A stretch of DNA of 64,000 bases from Clostridiaceae bacterium (GTDB taxonomy: Bacteria > Bacillota > Clostridia > Lachnospirales > Lachnospiraceae), in assembly GCA_902363735.1 (NCBI GenBank), contig CABJBA010000004.1, positions 372,001 to 436,000 of the forward strand, read 5' to 3'. Under the pieces are notes generated by a model, which was given only the letters and a program-made list of their open reading frames with translations, was not told the DNA's origin and searched no databases. The number at the start of each line of letters is the position of its first letter. Within the stretch, counting starts at the first letter, position 1. The translations under genes and the position numbers were made by a program. Positions 34,803 through 44,132 of this stretch are shown here, in pieces.

Positions 34803-36056
34803 ATGTTACGCCTGATGTTAGCTGATGATGAACAATACGAACGCAACTACCTGGAAAAAATCATCAAAGAAAGTTATCCTACTCTTTTAACAATTATGTG
34901 CAAAGCCGCCGATGGAGTAGATTTTATAGCTAAAATGGAGGAGTGTTCTCCTCATATAATTCTCTTGGATATTAAAATGCCTCGTATGGATGGTCTGGAA
35001 ACAGCCCGATTAATACGTGAGAAGTTTCCTGATGTACAAATTATTATTATATCTGCATACAGCGATTTCAGCTATACGAAACAAGCCATGCAATTAGGCA
35101 TAGCCGAGTACTTATTAAAACCTTATACTGATTCGGATTTTCGTTCTATAATGGATCGTGTTATTGCTCGTATTCGGGAAAGAGAAGACACATTATCTAT
35201 GCTGACTTACTCTGATTCAAATGATATTTCAAAAGCCTCATTCTTTTTTAAGAATATGGACAAAATATTATTATGGAACCTCTTCTACCGCAGAAAATCC
35301 ATATCTGAAATGAGCTCTAGTTTAGAATTAAGAAATCATAAAAACAGCTGGTTAAAGGTTGTACTTATTTCATCTTCTGCATTATCTTCAATGGGCGATT
35401 TTTCTCAGGAAGTACTTAAGAATTTTTTTTATATGGAAAAAGCTACTGTTTTGAATAGTATATGGATAAATCAAATGGCTATTTGCCTGTTTACGGAAAA
35501 TAAAGATTGTTTTACCGACTTGAACAGCTGTATACGAAGAGCAAGAAACTACCTTGCTAAGGAGCATCAAATTTCTGTTACATGCGGTGTAAGCGGAGCA
35601 TATTTAGGATTAGATTCCATAGCAGATGCTTACGATGAATCAGCTAGTTTCATCACTGATTTCTCAGATGTTGAGATACGCAGGGAGTTCCTTTCTACCT
35701 CTGAAAATATGAAAAAGCTTTGTGTATTAGAGGATGAGCTTATTTATTCTTATTCAGATAATGATAAGGAAACCAGCTTGCTTAAGCTCAATCAGATCAT
35801 AGATATTCTTGAATCAAATCTGGGTTATCAAGATATTGCAATAAAATTAAATTTTGGAAGAAGCTTAATGAGCATTATTTATGGCGTAAATCAATTACCT
35901 AACATCAGAATAAAAACTACTGAAACCTTAGATTTAATAAATAAATTAGAACAATTAAACTTCAATGGAGATCATTTACGAAATCATCTTGAATATTTTT
36001 CAGAGATAAAAGTGCATAAAAGCATCGATCCGAAGGAGAGAAGTAATGAGGAATAA
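34803..36056 (+). CDS. YesN-like response regulator without DNA-binding domain
   Basis: 417-residue protein. The receiver domain (about 1-120, phospho-aspartate in ILLDIKMPRMDG) and the middle region typical of YesN regulators (for example ISVTCGVSGAY) are present. The C-terminal AraC helix-turn-helix that should follow is missing. The protein ends in KVHKSIDPKERSNEE, and the stop overlaps the start of the dctP-like gene. No helix-turn-helix remnant appears in other frames, since dctP-like coding starts at once. The start at 34803 follows GGAGG by 7 bases. Confidence 0.85.
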   Translation: MLRLMLADDEQYERNYLEKIIKESYPTLLTIMCKAADGVDFIAKMEECSPHIILLDIKMPRMDGLETARLIREKFPDVQIIIISAYSDFSYTKQAMQLGIAEYLLKPYTDSDFRSIMDRVIARIREREDTLSMLTYSDSNDISKASFFFKNMDKILLWNLFYRRKSISEMSSSLELRNHKNSWLKVVLISSSALSSMGDFSQEVLKNFFYMEKATVLNSIWINQMAICLFTENKDCFTDLNSCIRRARNYLAKEHQISVTCGVSGAYLGLDSIADAYDESASFITDFSDVEIRREFLSTSENMKKLCVLEDELIYSYSDNDKETSLLKLNQIIDILESNLGYQDIAIKLNFGRSLMSIIYGVNQLPNIRIKTTETLDLINKLEQLNFNGDHLRNHLEYFSEIKVHKSIDPKERSNEE

Positions 36057-37065
36057 GGTATTATTTATTATTTCGATCATATTAATTGCCGTACTTGCAT
36101 ATGTATCTTTTAAAAAATATAATATGAGTTCTATCTCTTCAGAAGCTAAAACTGCTGAATTTATTTTAAAATATGGTGAAGTAAATTCAAATGAACATAC
36201 TATGTCTAAAACTGCATACTATTTTGCTAAACAGGTAAATGAATTAAGCAATGGAGAAATCATAATAGAAATATACCCTTCTGGCCAGTTAGGAGATGAT
36301 ATTCAATGCTATCGTTCTTTAAAGATGGGGTCTTTGGATTTTTATCGGGGAAATAGCGCCTCTCTTAGCTCAGAAAAAAAATCACTGATTTCGGCAATGT
36401 CCCTTCCTTATTTATTTACGAATCGCAATCATTTTTGGAATGTCTGTAATAGTGAGCTTGGGGATAAGATTCTTGAAGATGTACAATATAGTTTCCCAGG
36501 AATCAGAGCACTTGCTTTTTTTGATGAAGGTGCAAGAAACTTTTTTACAACAGATAAGCCAATCACCAGTCTTAATGATATGGATGGACTGGAAATCCGC
36601 ATGCAGTCTTCTGGCATTATGATTGATACTGCACTTTCCCTTGGTGTGATTCCTGCCCAAAGTGAATATGTAGAACTTTATTCTTCACTTCAAAGTAAAA
36701 CCATTGATGGTGCAGAAAATCCACCTATTAGTTATTACTACAACAAGTTCTATAAAGTTGCTCCATATTATGTAAAAGATAATCACACTTATTCTCCAGG
36801 TGTTTTGCTTATCAGTGAGCTAACCTGGAATAATCTTGGGAATAAATATCAGGAAATAATTATGGAAGCTGCAAAGCGGGCACAGGAATATAATAAAATC
36901 AAACTTATTATTGATGAACAGGAAGTTTATTCAAAACTGCGGGAAGAAGGAGTGACCATTACCGAACTAACAGATATTGAGGAATGGAGAAAAGCTGTTG
37001 ATCCCATATATGAAAAGAACAATCGTTTTTCAGATATTGTAGAAGAAATTAAAAAAATGGATTAA
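36046..37065 (+). CDS. Orphan DctP-type TRAP solute receptor
   Basis: 339-residue extracytoplasmic solute receptor. An N-terminal signal or anchor helix (residues 4-20) without a lipobox is followed by a DctP fold (NELSNGEIIIEIYPSGQLGD near 70, GLEIRMQSSGIMID near 185, TIDGAENPPISYYYNKFYKV near 222). No TRAP membrane subunits (DctQ/DctM) are nearby. It overlaps the response regulator by 11 bases, so it is co-translated with the two-component system. It is more likely a ligand-sensing partner of the kinase than part of a transporter, by analogy to known receptor-kinase systems. Confidence 0.88.
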   Translation: MRNKVLFIISIILIAVLAYVSFKKYNMSSISSEAKTAEFILKYGEVNSNEHTMSKTAYYFAKQVNELSNGEIIIEIYPSGQLGDDIQCYRSLKMGSLDFYRGNSASLSSEKKSLISAMSLPYLFTNRNHFWNVCNSELGDKILEDVQYSFPGIRALAFFDEGARNFFTTDKPITSLNDMDGLEIRMQSSGIMIDTALSLGVIPAQSEYVELYSSLQSKTIDGAENPPISYYYNKFYKVAPYYVKDNHTYSPGVLLISELTWNNLGNKYQEIIMEAAKRAQEYNKIKLIIDEQEVYSKLREEGVTITELTDIEEWRKAVDPIYEKNNRFSDIVEEIKKMD

Positions 37066-37070
37066 TAATT

Positions 37071-37105
37071 AAGAACCCATGCTAAGATTCAGCATATGGG
37101 TTCTT
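37071..37105. terminator. Bidirectional terminator between dctP-like gene and lacI-type gene
   Basis: Stem of 37071-37083 with 37091-37105, with a two-base bulge. It separates the two convergent genes, which end 17 bases apart. Confidence 0.75.
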
Positions 37106-38116
37106 ATTAATATGCATATTCACTTTTTTTACAGAATTACGAATCACTAAAGATGCCTTTAAGATGGGAATTTCTTTGCAAATTCCTTTTTCCATATAAT
37201 CATGTATAAAATCAACAGCCATCGATGCAATTTCCTTTGCCGGAACAGATACGGTGGACAGAGGTGGCGTTACAAAGTTTGCCATCGTACTGTCATCGTA
37301 ACCAAATACAGATAACTGATCCGGAATTCGAAGTCCAAGCACAAAAGCAGCTCTATAGATATTAAATGCCGTCATATCGTTACACGCAAAGATAGCTTCC
37401 GGGCGATTAGGCTTTTGCAGCAGTTTAAGCATTGTATTGGAAGCTTTAATATCCTCTGGGTTAATATCAAAAATAATGTTATCTTCTACAATAGGTATGT
37501 TATAATCTTTTAATGCTTCTATCATACCTTCGTATTGTTCTCTTTTTGAACTGTCTTCAAAACTCTGAAAAATTGCTCCTATCTTTTGATGTCCCTGTTT
37601 AATCATATAGCTAACCGCTTCATATGCAGCTTTTTTATTGTTCACACGAATACAATGTGACAGATCATCTTCAAACGTTCTGTTTAAATATATATATGGA
37701 ATATTAAGATCTCCAAGCTTTTTTATATGCTCATGCTCACTTGTAACAGGTGCAATAATAACGCCTGCAATATCCATACCTAATAAGGTCTTTATAATTA
37801 TTTTTTCTTTTTCTAAATTATATCCTGAATTAATAAGATATATAATATAGTCTTTTTCTGAAGCAAATGACTCCATGTATTTTTCCAGCTTGGCATAAAA
37901 AACATCTGTCAAAGAAGGAAGAACTAATGCAAGCGTTTGGCGGCGCCCCGTTTTTAAATTGGCTGCCAATGTATTTGTATGATAATTCAGTTCCTCTACT
38001 GCTGCCATGATTTTTGCTTTTGTCTCTTCTTTTAAATATCCTTTTCCTGAAAGAGCTCTTGATACCGTACAAACAGAAAAACCACTTTTCTTTGCCACAT
38101 CTTTAATTGTCGCCAT
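37082..38116 (-). CDS. LacI-family transcriptional regulator
   Basis: 344-residue repressor. The N-terminal LacI helix-turn-helix and hinge helix (MATIKDVAKKSGFSVCTVSR, then YHTNTLAANLKTGR near residue 50) precede a periplasmic-binding-like effector domain (about 60-335). It has its own promoter and lies just downstream of the peptide-type ABC operon. Palindromes with a central CG in the promoter of that operon (43803-43824 and 43873-43886) fit the LacI-family operator pattern, so it may repress that operon. Confidence 0.93.
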   Translation of the reverse strand: MATIKDVAKKSGFSVCTVSRALSGKGYLKEETKAKIMAAVEELNYHTNTLAANLKTGRRQTLALVLPSLTDVFYAKLEKYMESFASEKDYIIYLINSGYNLEKEKIIIKTLLGMDIAGVIIAPVTSEHEHIKKLGDLNIPYIYLNRTFEDDLSHCIRVNNKKAAYEAVSYMIKQGHQKIGAIFQSFEDSSKREQYEGMIEALKDYNIPIVEDNIIFDINPEDIKASNTMLKLLQKPNRPEAIFACNDMTAFNIYRAAFVLGLRIPDQLSVFGYDDSTMANFVTPPLSTVSVPAKEIASMAVDFIHDYMEKGICKEIPILKASLVIRNSVKKVNMHINKNPYAES

Positions 38117-38240
38117 TTATAATTCATCTCCAGGGAACTTGGTACAGGCGGTTGATTAGACCTTACCCGGCAGGAATTTCCTGCTATATGTTATTGGCTT
38201 CCAAAAGCAAACAGAGTTTCTCAGCTTGCACCATTTAAGA

Positions 38241-38268
38241 ATTATACCATATATAGTGGAAAATTCAA
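38241..38268 (-). promoter_or_regulatory. Promoter of LacI-type regulator
   Basis: Minus strand TTGAAT (38263-38268), a 16-base spacer and a perfect TATAAT (38241-38246). The leader of ~117 bases contains a 15-base palindrome, GCAGGAATTTCCTGC (38170-38184). Confidence 0.7.
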
Positions 38269-38271
38269 TGT

Positions 38272-38312
38272 ACAAAAAAGGAGCACCTTGCAATAAGTGA
38301 CCCCTTTTTTGT
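38272..38312. terminator. Terminator of oligopeptide-type ABC operon
   Basis: Stem between 38272-38286 and 38297-38312 with A6 and T6 ends, 15 bases after the last gene of the minus-strand operon. Confidence 0.8.
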
Positions 38313-38326
38313 ATGAAACTATTTTT

Positions 38327-39337
38327 TTAATAATCAGAAAGACTCATCTTTTTCGCTTTCTTTACCCGCTCCTGAGATTCAGCTGCAAAGAAGCATCTTA
38401 CTTTATGTCCTGGTTCAACTTCACTTAAAGGCGGATTTTCTTCTTTACATTTTTCACAGGACATCCAACATCTCTGTGCAAAACGGCATCCTGGTTTCGG
38501 ATTAATAGGAGATGGCACATCTCCCTCTAATATAATACGTTCTGTTTTATTCTCTACGTCTACTTTTGGAATTGCTGATAATAATGCAATTGTATATGGA
38601 TGCTGACAATTTTTAAAAATTACATCTGTTTCAGCAATTTCAACAATCTGCCCTAAATACATAACTGCAATACGATTAGAAATATGTCTTACTACAGATA
38701 AATCGTGTGATACAAATAAATATGTAAATCCAAATTTTGATTGAAGATCCATTAATAAGTTAATAATTTTTGCTTGAACAGATACGTCAAGAGAAGATAC
38801 TGGTTCATCACACACAATAAATTTAGGGTGTACGGAAAGGGCTCTTGCAATGCCCACTACCTGTCTTGTTCCTCCATCCAATTCATGTGGATAATAATCT
38901 AATAATTCAGATGAAATTCCTACTGTTTCACAAAGTTCAATCAATTTACTCTCAATTTCTTTTTTCGGACATAACTTCTGAACCTCATAGGTTTCAGAAA
39001 GAATTGCCCTTATTGTTTTACGTGGATTCAAGGAGGAATATGGATCCTGGAAGATAATCTGGAATGCTTTACTATATTCCGCTGCTTCTTCTTTCGTTGC
39101 CTCAAAAATGTCTTTTCCTTCTAAGAGAAGCTTACCATCTGTCTTTTTAAGCAGGCGCATAATTACATTACCTACTGTTGATTTACCGCATCCGGACTCG
39201 CCTACAAGTCCTAACGTTTCACCAGGATATACTTCAAAACTCACATCATCAACTGCATGAAGTGTCCCTTTACCCTGAATATTAAAGTACTGTTTTAAAT
39301 TCTGAGCCTGTATAAGAGGTTTTTTATTTTCTGTCAT
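38327..39337 (-). CDS. Oligopeptide/dipeptide ABC ATPase, OppF type
   Basis: 336-residue ATPase. Walker A GESGCGKST is near residue 44 and Walker B KFIVCDEPVSSLD near 165. The ABC signature reads LDGGTRQVVGIARAL, where the usual LSGGQ is LDGGT, an unusual change at the signature serine. The C-terminal oligo_HPY region has the cysteines CRFAQRCWMSCEKC. I chose the ATG at 39337, preceded by AAGGAGGAAAG. It overlaps the stop of the partner ATPase by one base. Confidence 0.92.
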   Translation of the reverse strand: MTENKKPLIQAQNLKQYFNIQGKGTLHAVDDVSFEVYPGETLGLVGESGCGKSTVGNVIMRLLKKTDGKLLLEGKDIFEATKEEAAEYSKAFQIIFQDPYSSLNPRKTIRAILSETYEVQKLCPKKEIESKLIELCETVGISSELLDYYPHELDGGTRQVVGIARALSVHPKFIVCDEPVSSLDVSVQAKIINLLMDLQSKFGFTYLFVSHDLSVVRHISNRIAVMYLGQIVEIAETDVIFKNCQHPYTIALLSAIPKVDVENKTERIILEGDVPSPINPKPGCRFAQRCWMSCEKCKEENPPLSEVEPGHKVRCFFAAESQERVKKAKKMSLSDY

Positions 39338-40317
39338 TATCTTTCCTCCTTGCCAGAAAAACATGCTACATAGTGATTCTCATTAATCTCAATTACTCCA
39401 GGTATCTCTGTCTTACATTTTTCTTCACAATGTTCGCAGCGGGGATGGAATGCACATCCGGAAGGAATCTTTGTTGCATTAGCAATTTTTCCTGGGATTG
39501 CATGAAGACGGTCTTTTTTATCTTCAAGAGACGGAATTGCTCCCAGAAGACCTTTTGTATATGGATGAGCCGGATTACCAAATACCTCTTTAACAGAACC
39601 GTACTCGATAATTCTACCTCCATAAATAACGGATACATTTTCACAAAGTTCCGAAATAATACCCAGATTATGTGTTATCATAAGAAGTGACGTATTATTC
39701 TCGGTTTTTAATTTCTTCATTAATTCAAGAATCTGTGCCTGAATTGTAACATCCAGTGCTGTTGTTGGTTCATCCGCAATAAGAAGCTCTGGATTTAAAG
39801 CGATACCAGCTGCAATTCCTACACGCTGTCTCATACCACCGGAAAATTGGTTTGGATAATCTTTTAAGCGGCTTCCTGGAATACCTACTTTTTCAAGAAG
39901 TTCCTTTACCTTTTTGTCCACCTCTCCTTTTGAACATTTCTCATGTTTACGAACAACCATACCAATCTGTTCGCCGATTGTGAATACAGGGTTTAAGGAT
40001 GTAAGAGGATTTTGAAAGATCATCGATATTTTTTTACCACGAATATCTGCGACTTCACTTTTGGACATCTTCTGTACATTTTTTCCGCTATAATATACTC
40101 CACCACCAATTATTTTACCAGCTGGTTCAGGAAGCAAATTAAGGATTGAAAGTGCTGCTGTTGTTTTTCCGGCACCGGTTTCTCCAACAAGTCCCATGGA
40201 TTCACCCTTATGAATTTTAAGATTTAAACCATTTAATGCATTACCAACGGCTCTTTCTGTTGTATACTGAACTTTTAAGTCCTTAATCTCCAATAAAATT
40301 TCTTTATTATTTTCCAA
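39337..40317 (-). CDS. Oligopeptide/dipeptide ABC ATPase, OppD type
   Basis: 326-residue ATPase. Walker [10 protein letters not shown] is near residue 43, signature [12 protein letters not shown] near 155 and Walker [13 protein letters not shown] near 177. The C-terminal region carries [14 protein letters not shown], four cysteines that in Opp/Dpp ATPases can bind an iron-sulfur cluster. It heterodimerises with the OppF-type protein. Confidence 0.95.
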   Translation of the reverse strand: MENNKEILLEIKDLKVQYTTERAVGNALNGLNLKIHKGESMGLVGETGAGKTTAALSILNLLPEPAGKIIGGGVYYSGKNVQKMSKSEVADIRGKKISMIFQNPLTSLNPVFTIGEQIGMVVRKHEKCSKGEVDKKVKELLEKVGIPGSRLKDYPNQFSGGMRQRVGIAAGIALNPELLIADEPTTALDVTIQAQILELMKKLKTENNTSLLMITHNLGIISELCENVSVIYGGRIIEYGSVKEVFGNPAHPYTKGLLGAIPSLEDKKDRLHAIPGKIANATKIPSGCAFHPRCEHCEEKCKTEIPGVIEINENHYVACFSGKEER

Positions 40318-40332
40318 TTTGTATGCCTCCCA

Positions 40333-41184
40333 TTAAGTTCTCTTAGGATCGAGTATATCTCTAAGTCCATCGCCTAAAAAGTTGAAAGCAAGAACTGTAA
40401 TCATTAATGCAATTCCTGGTGCAAACACAAGCCAAGGACTCGTAATAAGGAAGTTTCTACCGTCAGCAATCATATTTCCCCATGAAGGAGTTGGAGGTTG
40501 AACACCTAAGCTTAAGAAACTTAAAGATGCTTCCTGAAGAATCGTCCAGCCAAACTGTTGAGAAATCAAGATAATAAGCTGTGTTGTTACATTAGGAAAT
40601 ATCTGTTTAAACATAATATGTCTGTGAGATGCACCCATAACAATGGAAGCTTTTACAAATTCCTGATTTTTCATAATCATTACATTGTTACGAGTTACTT
40701 TACAATATTGAACCCACGTGGTAATGATCATAACAATAATCAAGTTAAACATACTAGGTCCTAAAATTGCCATTACCGCAATTGCAAGTACCAGATTAGG
40801 AATCGCCATCATAATATCGCAGGTTCTCATGATAATACTATCAACAACTCCATTAAAATATCCTGCAATAGCACCTAATATTGTTCCGATAATACCTGCA
40901 CAGGTAACTACTACTGCTGCTATAAATAAAGAGTATCTGGAACCTAATAATAATCTGCTGAATACATCACGGCCAGCGTCATCTGTTCCAAGTACATGCC
41001 CCTTTAATCCATTTGATAAAAATTCTGGTGCAATGAGACGATCTTTCAAATTATTTGTTATAGGATCAAACTGTACAATAAGTGGAGAAAATACAGATAA
41101 AATTATGATTAAAACAGCTGTTATTGCTCCAACCATAAAGAATTTACTTTTCAGCATACGCTGAATAATGATTTTGCGATCCAT
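40333..41184 (-). CDS. Oligopeptide/dipeptide ABC permease, OppC type
   Basis: 283-residue permease with six helices. The N-terminal OppC leader region and GTDDAGRDVFSRLLLGSRYS near residue 65 are typical. The ATPase-docking loop is near ASIVMGASHRHIMFKQIFP (about 180). It is followed by the ATPases and preceded by the OppB-type permease at 10 bases. Confidence 0.95.
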   Translation of the reverse strand: MDRKIIIQRMLKSKFFMVGAITAVLIIILSVFSPLIVQFDPITNNLKDRLIAPEFLSNGLKGHVLGTDDAGRDVFSRLLLGSRYSLFIAAVVVTCAGIIGTILGAIAGYFNGVVDSIIMRTCDIMMAIPNLVLAIAVMAILGPSMFNLIIVMIITTWVQYCKVTRNNVMIMKNQEFVKASIVMGASHRHIMFKQIFPNVTTQLIILISQQFGWTILQEASLSFLSLGVQPPTPSWGNMIADGRNFLITSPWLVFAPGIALMITVLAFNFLGDGLRDILDPKRT

Positions 41185-41194
41185 CCTTATCCTC

Positions 41195-42124
41195 CTACTT
41201 TAATGTAATACGCGGGTCAATAAACGAGTTAAGAATGTCTACTGCTAAATTAATTAATGCAAACATCGCAGCAGAAACAAGCAGGCAAGACTGTACTAAA
41301 GGATAATCTCTAGTTCCTACTGCCTGGAAAATTAACTGTCCAAAACCTGGCCATGCAAAAATTGTTTCTACTACTACAGCACCAGCCATATATGTACCAA
41401 TCTGCATACCTACAATAGTTACAATTGGAATCAATGCATTTTTAAATGCATATTTTGTATAAACAACAGCTTTACTAATGCCTTTTGAATATGTAGCTGT
41501 AATATAATCCTCTTTTAATACATCAATAATACCAGAGCGTCCCATACGTGTTACCTGTGCCGCAACCGGATAACCAAGGGTACAAGCAGGTAAAATATAA
41601 TGTTTCCATGTTCCATATCCCATTGCCGGAAGAACTCCCAGCTTTACAGAAAAAGCATAAATAACAAAGATACCTAACCATACTGTTGACATGGACTGCC
41701 CTAAAAGTGCAAATAATGTTGCTAATAAGTCAACAATTGTTCCTTGTCTGGAACCTGCAATAATTCCAAGGGGAATACTGATTAATAAACAGACAACCAT
41801 TGTTACTGCTGTTAATGACGCTGTAGCGGGAAGTCTTTGGAAGATAAGATTCTTTACAGGAACTTTGTAAATAATAGATGTTCCCAGATCTCCCTTTAAT
41901 ACGCCGCTAATATACTTAATATATTGAACCGGTAATGGTTTGTCCAGACCAAGCTGGATTTCCATTTCATGAATCGCCTCTTTAGATGCCCCATCAGGCA
42001 GGACCATCATTGCTGGATTACCAGGAGCAATTCTCATTAAACCAAATGCAATGATAGAAACAAAAAATAATATAATTACGGTCATCCCTAGTCGTTTCAA
42101 GATAAATCTCATCAAATTGGGCAT
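41195..42124 (-). CDS. Oligopeptide/dipeptide ABC permease, OppB type
   Basis: 309-residue permease with six helices. The N-terminal MRFILKRLGMTVIILFFVS is typical of OppB/DppB, and the loop YITATYSKGISKAVVYTKYA is near residue 210. It is separated from the binding-protein gene by a hairpin. Confidence 0.95.
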   Translation of the reverse strand: MPNLMRFILKRLGMTVIILFFVSIIAFGLMRIAPGNPAMMVLPDGASKEAIHEMEIQLGLDKPLPVQYIKYISGVLKGDLGTSIIYKVPVKNLIFQRLPATASLTAVTMVVCLLISIPLGIIAGSRQGTIVDLLATLFALLGQSMSTVWLGIFVIYAFSVKLGVLPAMGYGTWKHYILPACTLGYPVAAQVTRMGRSGIIDVLKEDYITATYSKGISKAVVYTKYAFKNALIPIVTIVGMQIGTYMAGAVVVETIFAWPGFGQLIFQAVGTRDYPLVQSCLLVSAAMFALINLAVDILNSFIDPRITLK

Positions 42125-42150
42125 TAAACTTCCTCCTATTAAGAATTCGA

Positions 42151-42177
42151 GGCTTTACTGATTTAACAGTGAAAGCC
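42151..42177 (-). other. Intercistronic hairpin after binding-protein gene
   Basis: Arms 42151-42160 and 42167-42177 pair with one bulged base. Such hairpins after a binding-protein gene usually protect its mRNA or reduce read-through, which raises binding protein over permease. That role is inference. Confidence 0.6.
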
Positions 42178-42196
42178 CCAGAATTAGTATTTCTAA

Positions 42197-43777
42197 CTAT
42201 TTTACAAGGGAAGCATCCCAATCAACATATCTGGCATTTATAAATCCATCAGCATAAAGCTGAAGTCCTGTTACACCAAAATTAACCGGGTAGCAAGCTT
42301 GCATCTGAGTTGTTGTAATCTGGTTTGCATATGTTTCACGCATTCTGGCGTTGACTTTTGCAAGCAGCTCTGCACGTTTCTCAGAATCAACTTCTTTATT
42401 AGAAGCTTCAATTAAGCTCATTAATTCTTCATCCTGGTAATTAGAGTGATGTCCATCATTTAAAATACGCTGATTGATGTGAGCATAGCTGTCACCACTT
42501 ACATAATTGTTAGATGCTAAGAACGCATCATATGTACCTTCTGCACGAATGTTGTTAAGAGCAGATGCTTCAACCGCTTCAATTTTTGCATTAAATCCTA
42601 CTTGTGCAAGCATATCTTGAATTGCAGTTAATAATTGTTTACCCATGGGAATACCTGTATGTGTATAGAATGTAAACTCTTCTCCGTTATATCCGGCTTC
42701 TGCTAAAAGAGCTTTTGCTTTTTCTGCATCATATTCCCAGGCTTTATAGTCTTCGGTATAACCAACAGAGCCTTTTGGAAGAATACCTGTAGGAATAGAA
42801 CCTGCTCCAAGAACATAATCTACTAAACTTTGTCTGTCAATTGCAAGGGAAAATGCTTCTCTTACTCTTTGATCATTAAAGATAGATCCTTCTTTACATT
42901 GGAACTGAATGTAATGGAAAATACCAATATCCTGATTAACCATTTCTGTTATATCTTCTGTTCCTGCATACATAGACAGCATATCTCTTGCAGCACCGCC
43001 TGTAGCAAGGTAAGCATCAATTGTTCCTGAAAGCTGTCCGTTAATTGCAGTTGATGGTTCCAGAACGTGTCTTAAATAAACTTCTTCCAGTTCTGTATCA
43101 TATGCATCCCAGGATTCCGGGAATTTCTCTAAACGTGTATATTGTCCATCTAACCATTCTTTTAACATCCATGGACCGGTTCCTACCGCATGCTGTTCTG
43201 TCCAAAGTTTTTCACCAAACTCAGCCCATGCTTCATCTGGGATAATCCATGTGTTTGACAGAGCATATTCCATTGCACCAAAAGGCTCAGAAAGTTTAAG
43301 TTCAACTGTGGTAGCATCAACAGCAGTTACAGATTCAAGGTATGCCCAATATGTCATGGAACAAACTAAGTTTGGATTATCAATCAATCTTTGGAATGTT
43401 GCCACTACATCTGCTGAGTCAAATGCTTCACCATTATGAAACTTTACACCTTCTCTTAATTTAAATGTCCATGTAAGTCCATCATCAGATTTGCTCCACT
43501 CTGTTGCAAGAGCTTCAGAGTAGTTTCCCTGATGATCCGTTGCAATTAAAGTATCATACACCATCCACATTGCTGTAAATACAGGAAAGTTAAAAATATC
43601 GTGAGGATCAAGCTTTGTAATGTTTTCAGATAAAGCAAGGTTAATTACTTTTTTACCCTCTGCTGAAGAAACTTCTGAACTTTTACTGGAATTACCATTA
43701 CCCCCGCATGCTGTCAAGAATAACATAGTGCCTGCCAACATCAATGCAGCAATTCGTTTTGTTCTTTTCAATTTCAT
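42197..43777 (-). CDS. Oligopeptide-type ABC substrate-binding lipoprotein
   Basis: 526-residue SBP family 5 protein. A signal peptide ends in lipobox LTAC (about residue 24). Typical elements follow: LTWTFKLREGVKFHNGEAFDS minus a few residues near 105, and REAFSLAIDRQSLVDYVLG near 310. The family takes peptides, nickel or some glycosides. With a LacI regulator nearby, an oligosaccharide is also possible. The start has AGGAGG upstream. It is the first gene of the five-gene operon. Confidence 0.93.
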   Translation of the reverse strand: MKLKRTKRIAALMLAGTMLFLTACGGNGNSSKSSEVSSAEGKKVINLALSENITKLDPHDIFNFPVFTAMWMVYDTLIATDHQGNYSEALATEWSKSDDGLTWTFKLREGVKFHNGEAFDSADVVATFQRLIDNPNLVCSMTYWAYLESVTAVDATTVELKLSEPFGAMEYALSNTWIIPDEAWAEFGEKLWTEQHAVGTGPWMLKEWLDGQYTRLEKFPESWDAYDTELEEVYLRHVLEPSTAINGQLSGTIDAYLATGGAARDMLSMYAGTEDITEMVNQDIGIFHYIQFQCKEGSIFNDQRVREAFSLAIDRQSLVDYVLGAGSIPTGILPKGSVGYTEDYKAWEYDAEKAKALLAEAGYNGEEFTFYTHTGIPMGKQLLTAIQDMLAQVGFNAKIEAVEASALNNIRAEGTYDAFLASNNYVSGDSYAHINQRILNDGHHSNYQDEELMSLIEASNKEVDSEKRAELLAKVNARMRETYANQITTTQMQACYPVNFGVTGLQLYADGFINARYVDWDASLVK

Positions 43778-43802
43778 TAATTATATCCTCCTATGCTCCA
43801 AT

Positions 43803-43824
43803 AATATATAAACGTTTATATATT
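43803..43824. promoter_or_regulatory. Perfect 22-bp LacI-type palindrome
   Basis: Perfect two-fold palindrome centred on CG between 43813 and 43814 (core ATAAACGTTTAT). The central CG is the hallmark of LacI-family operators. It lies in the 5' leader of the ABC operon, about 60 bases downstream of the predicted start site and 26 bases before the binding-protein ATG, where a bound repressor would act as a roadblock. Confidence 0.7.
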
Positions 43825-43872
43825 TTTCAAAAAAATATATGCAATCTATTAAGAAAGCATAAAATATTTATA

Positions 43873-43886
43873 TATAATCGTTTACA
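43873..43886. promoter_or_regulatory. Second, imperfect LacI-type operator
   Basis: TATAATCGTTTACA, centred on CG at 43879-43880, shares the core of the palindrome at 43803-43824 with two mismatched pairs. It overlaps the predicted transcription start of the ABC operon. The centres of the two sites are 66 bases apart. Confidence 0.55.
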
Positions 43887-43889
43887 CAC

Positions 43890-43918
43890 ATACTACTACA
43901 GGCAACTTCATAAGTCAA
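43890..43918 (-). promoter_or_regulatory. Promoter of oligopeptide-type ABC operon
   Basis: Minus strand TTGACT (43913-43918), a 17-base spacer and TAGTAT (43890-43895). It drives the binding-protein gene at 43777. The rest of the gap up to 44132 is AT-rich with no gene. Confidence 0.6.
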
Positions 43919-44132
43919 TACCTTAAATAGAAACTAAACAACAAATCTGTTCCAATACCCAAATATTAGAGAGAAAAGATATCTGCCATATCCCCTATTC
44001 CTTCTTATAAATATTTTAAACATATCCTGTTTTTTATAGTTTCCTCCTTCAAAATGTGTTATATTTTAAATATATGGTATAATATCCCTGTAAATCAGAA
44101 ACTTGGAAACAAATACAGAAAGGACAGGAAAT

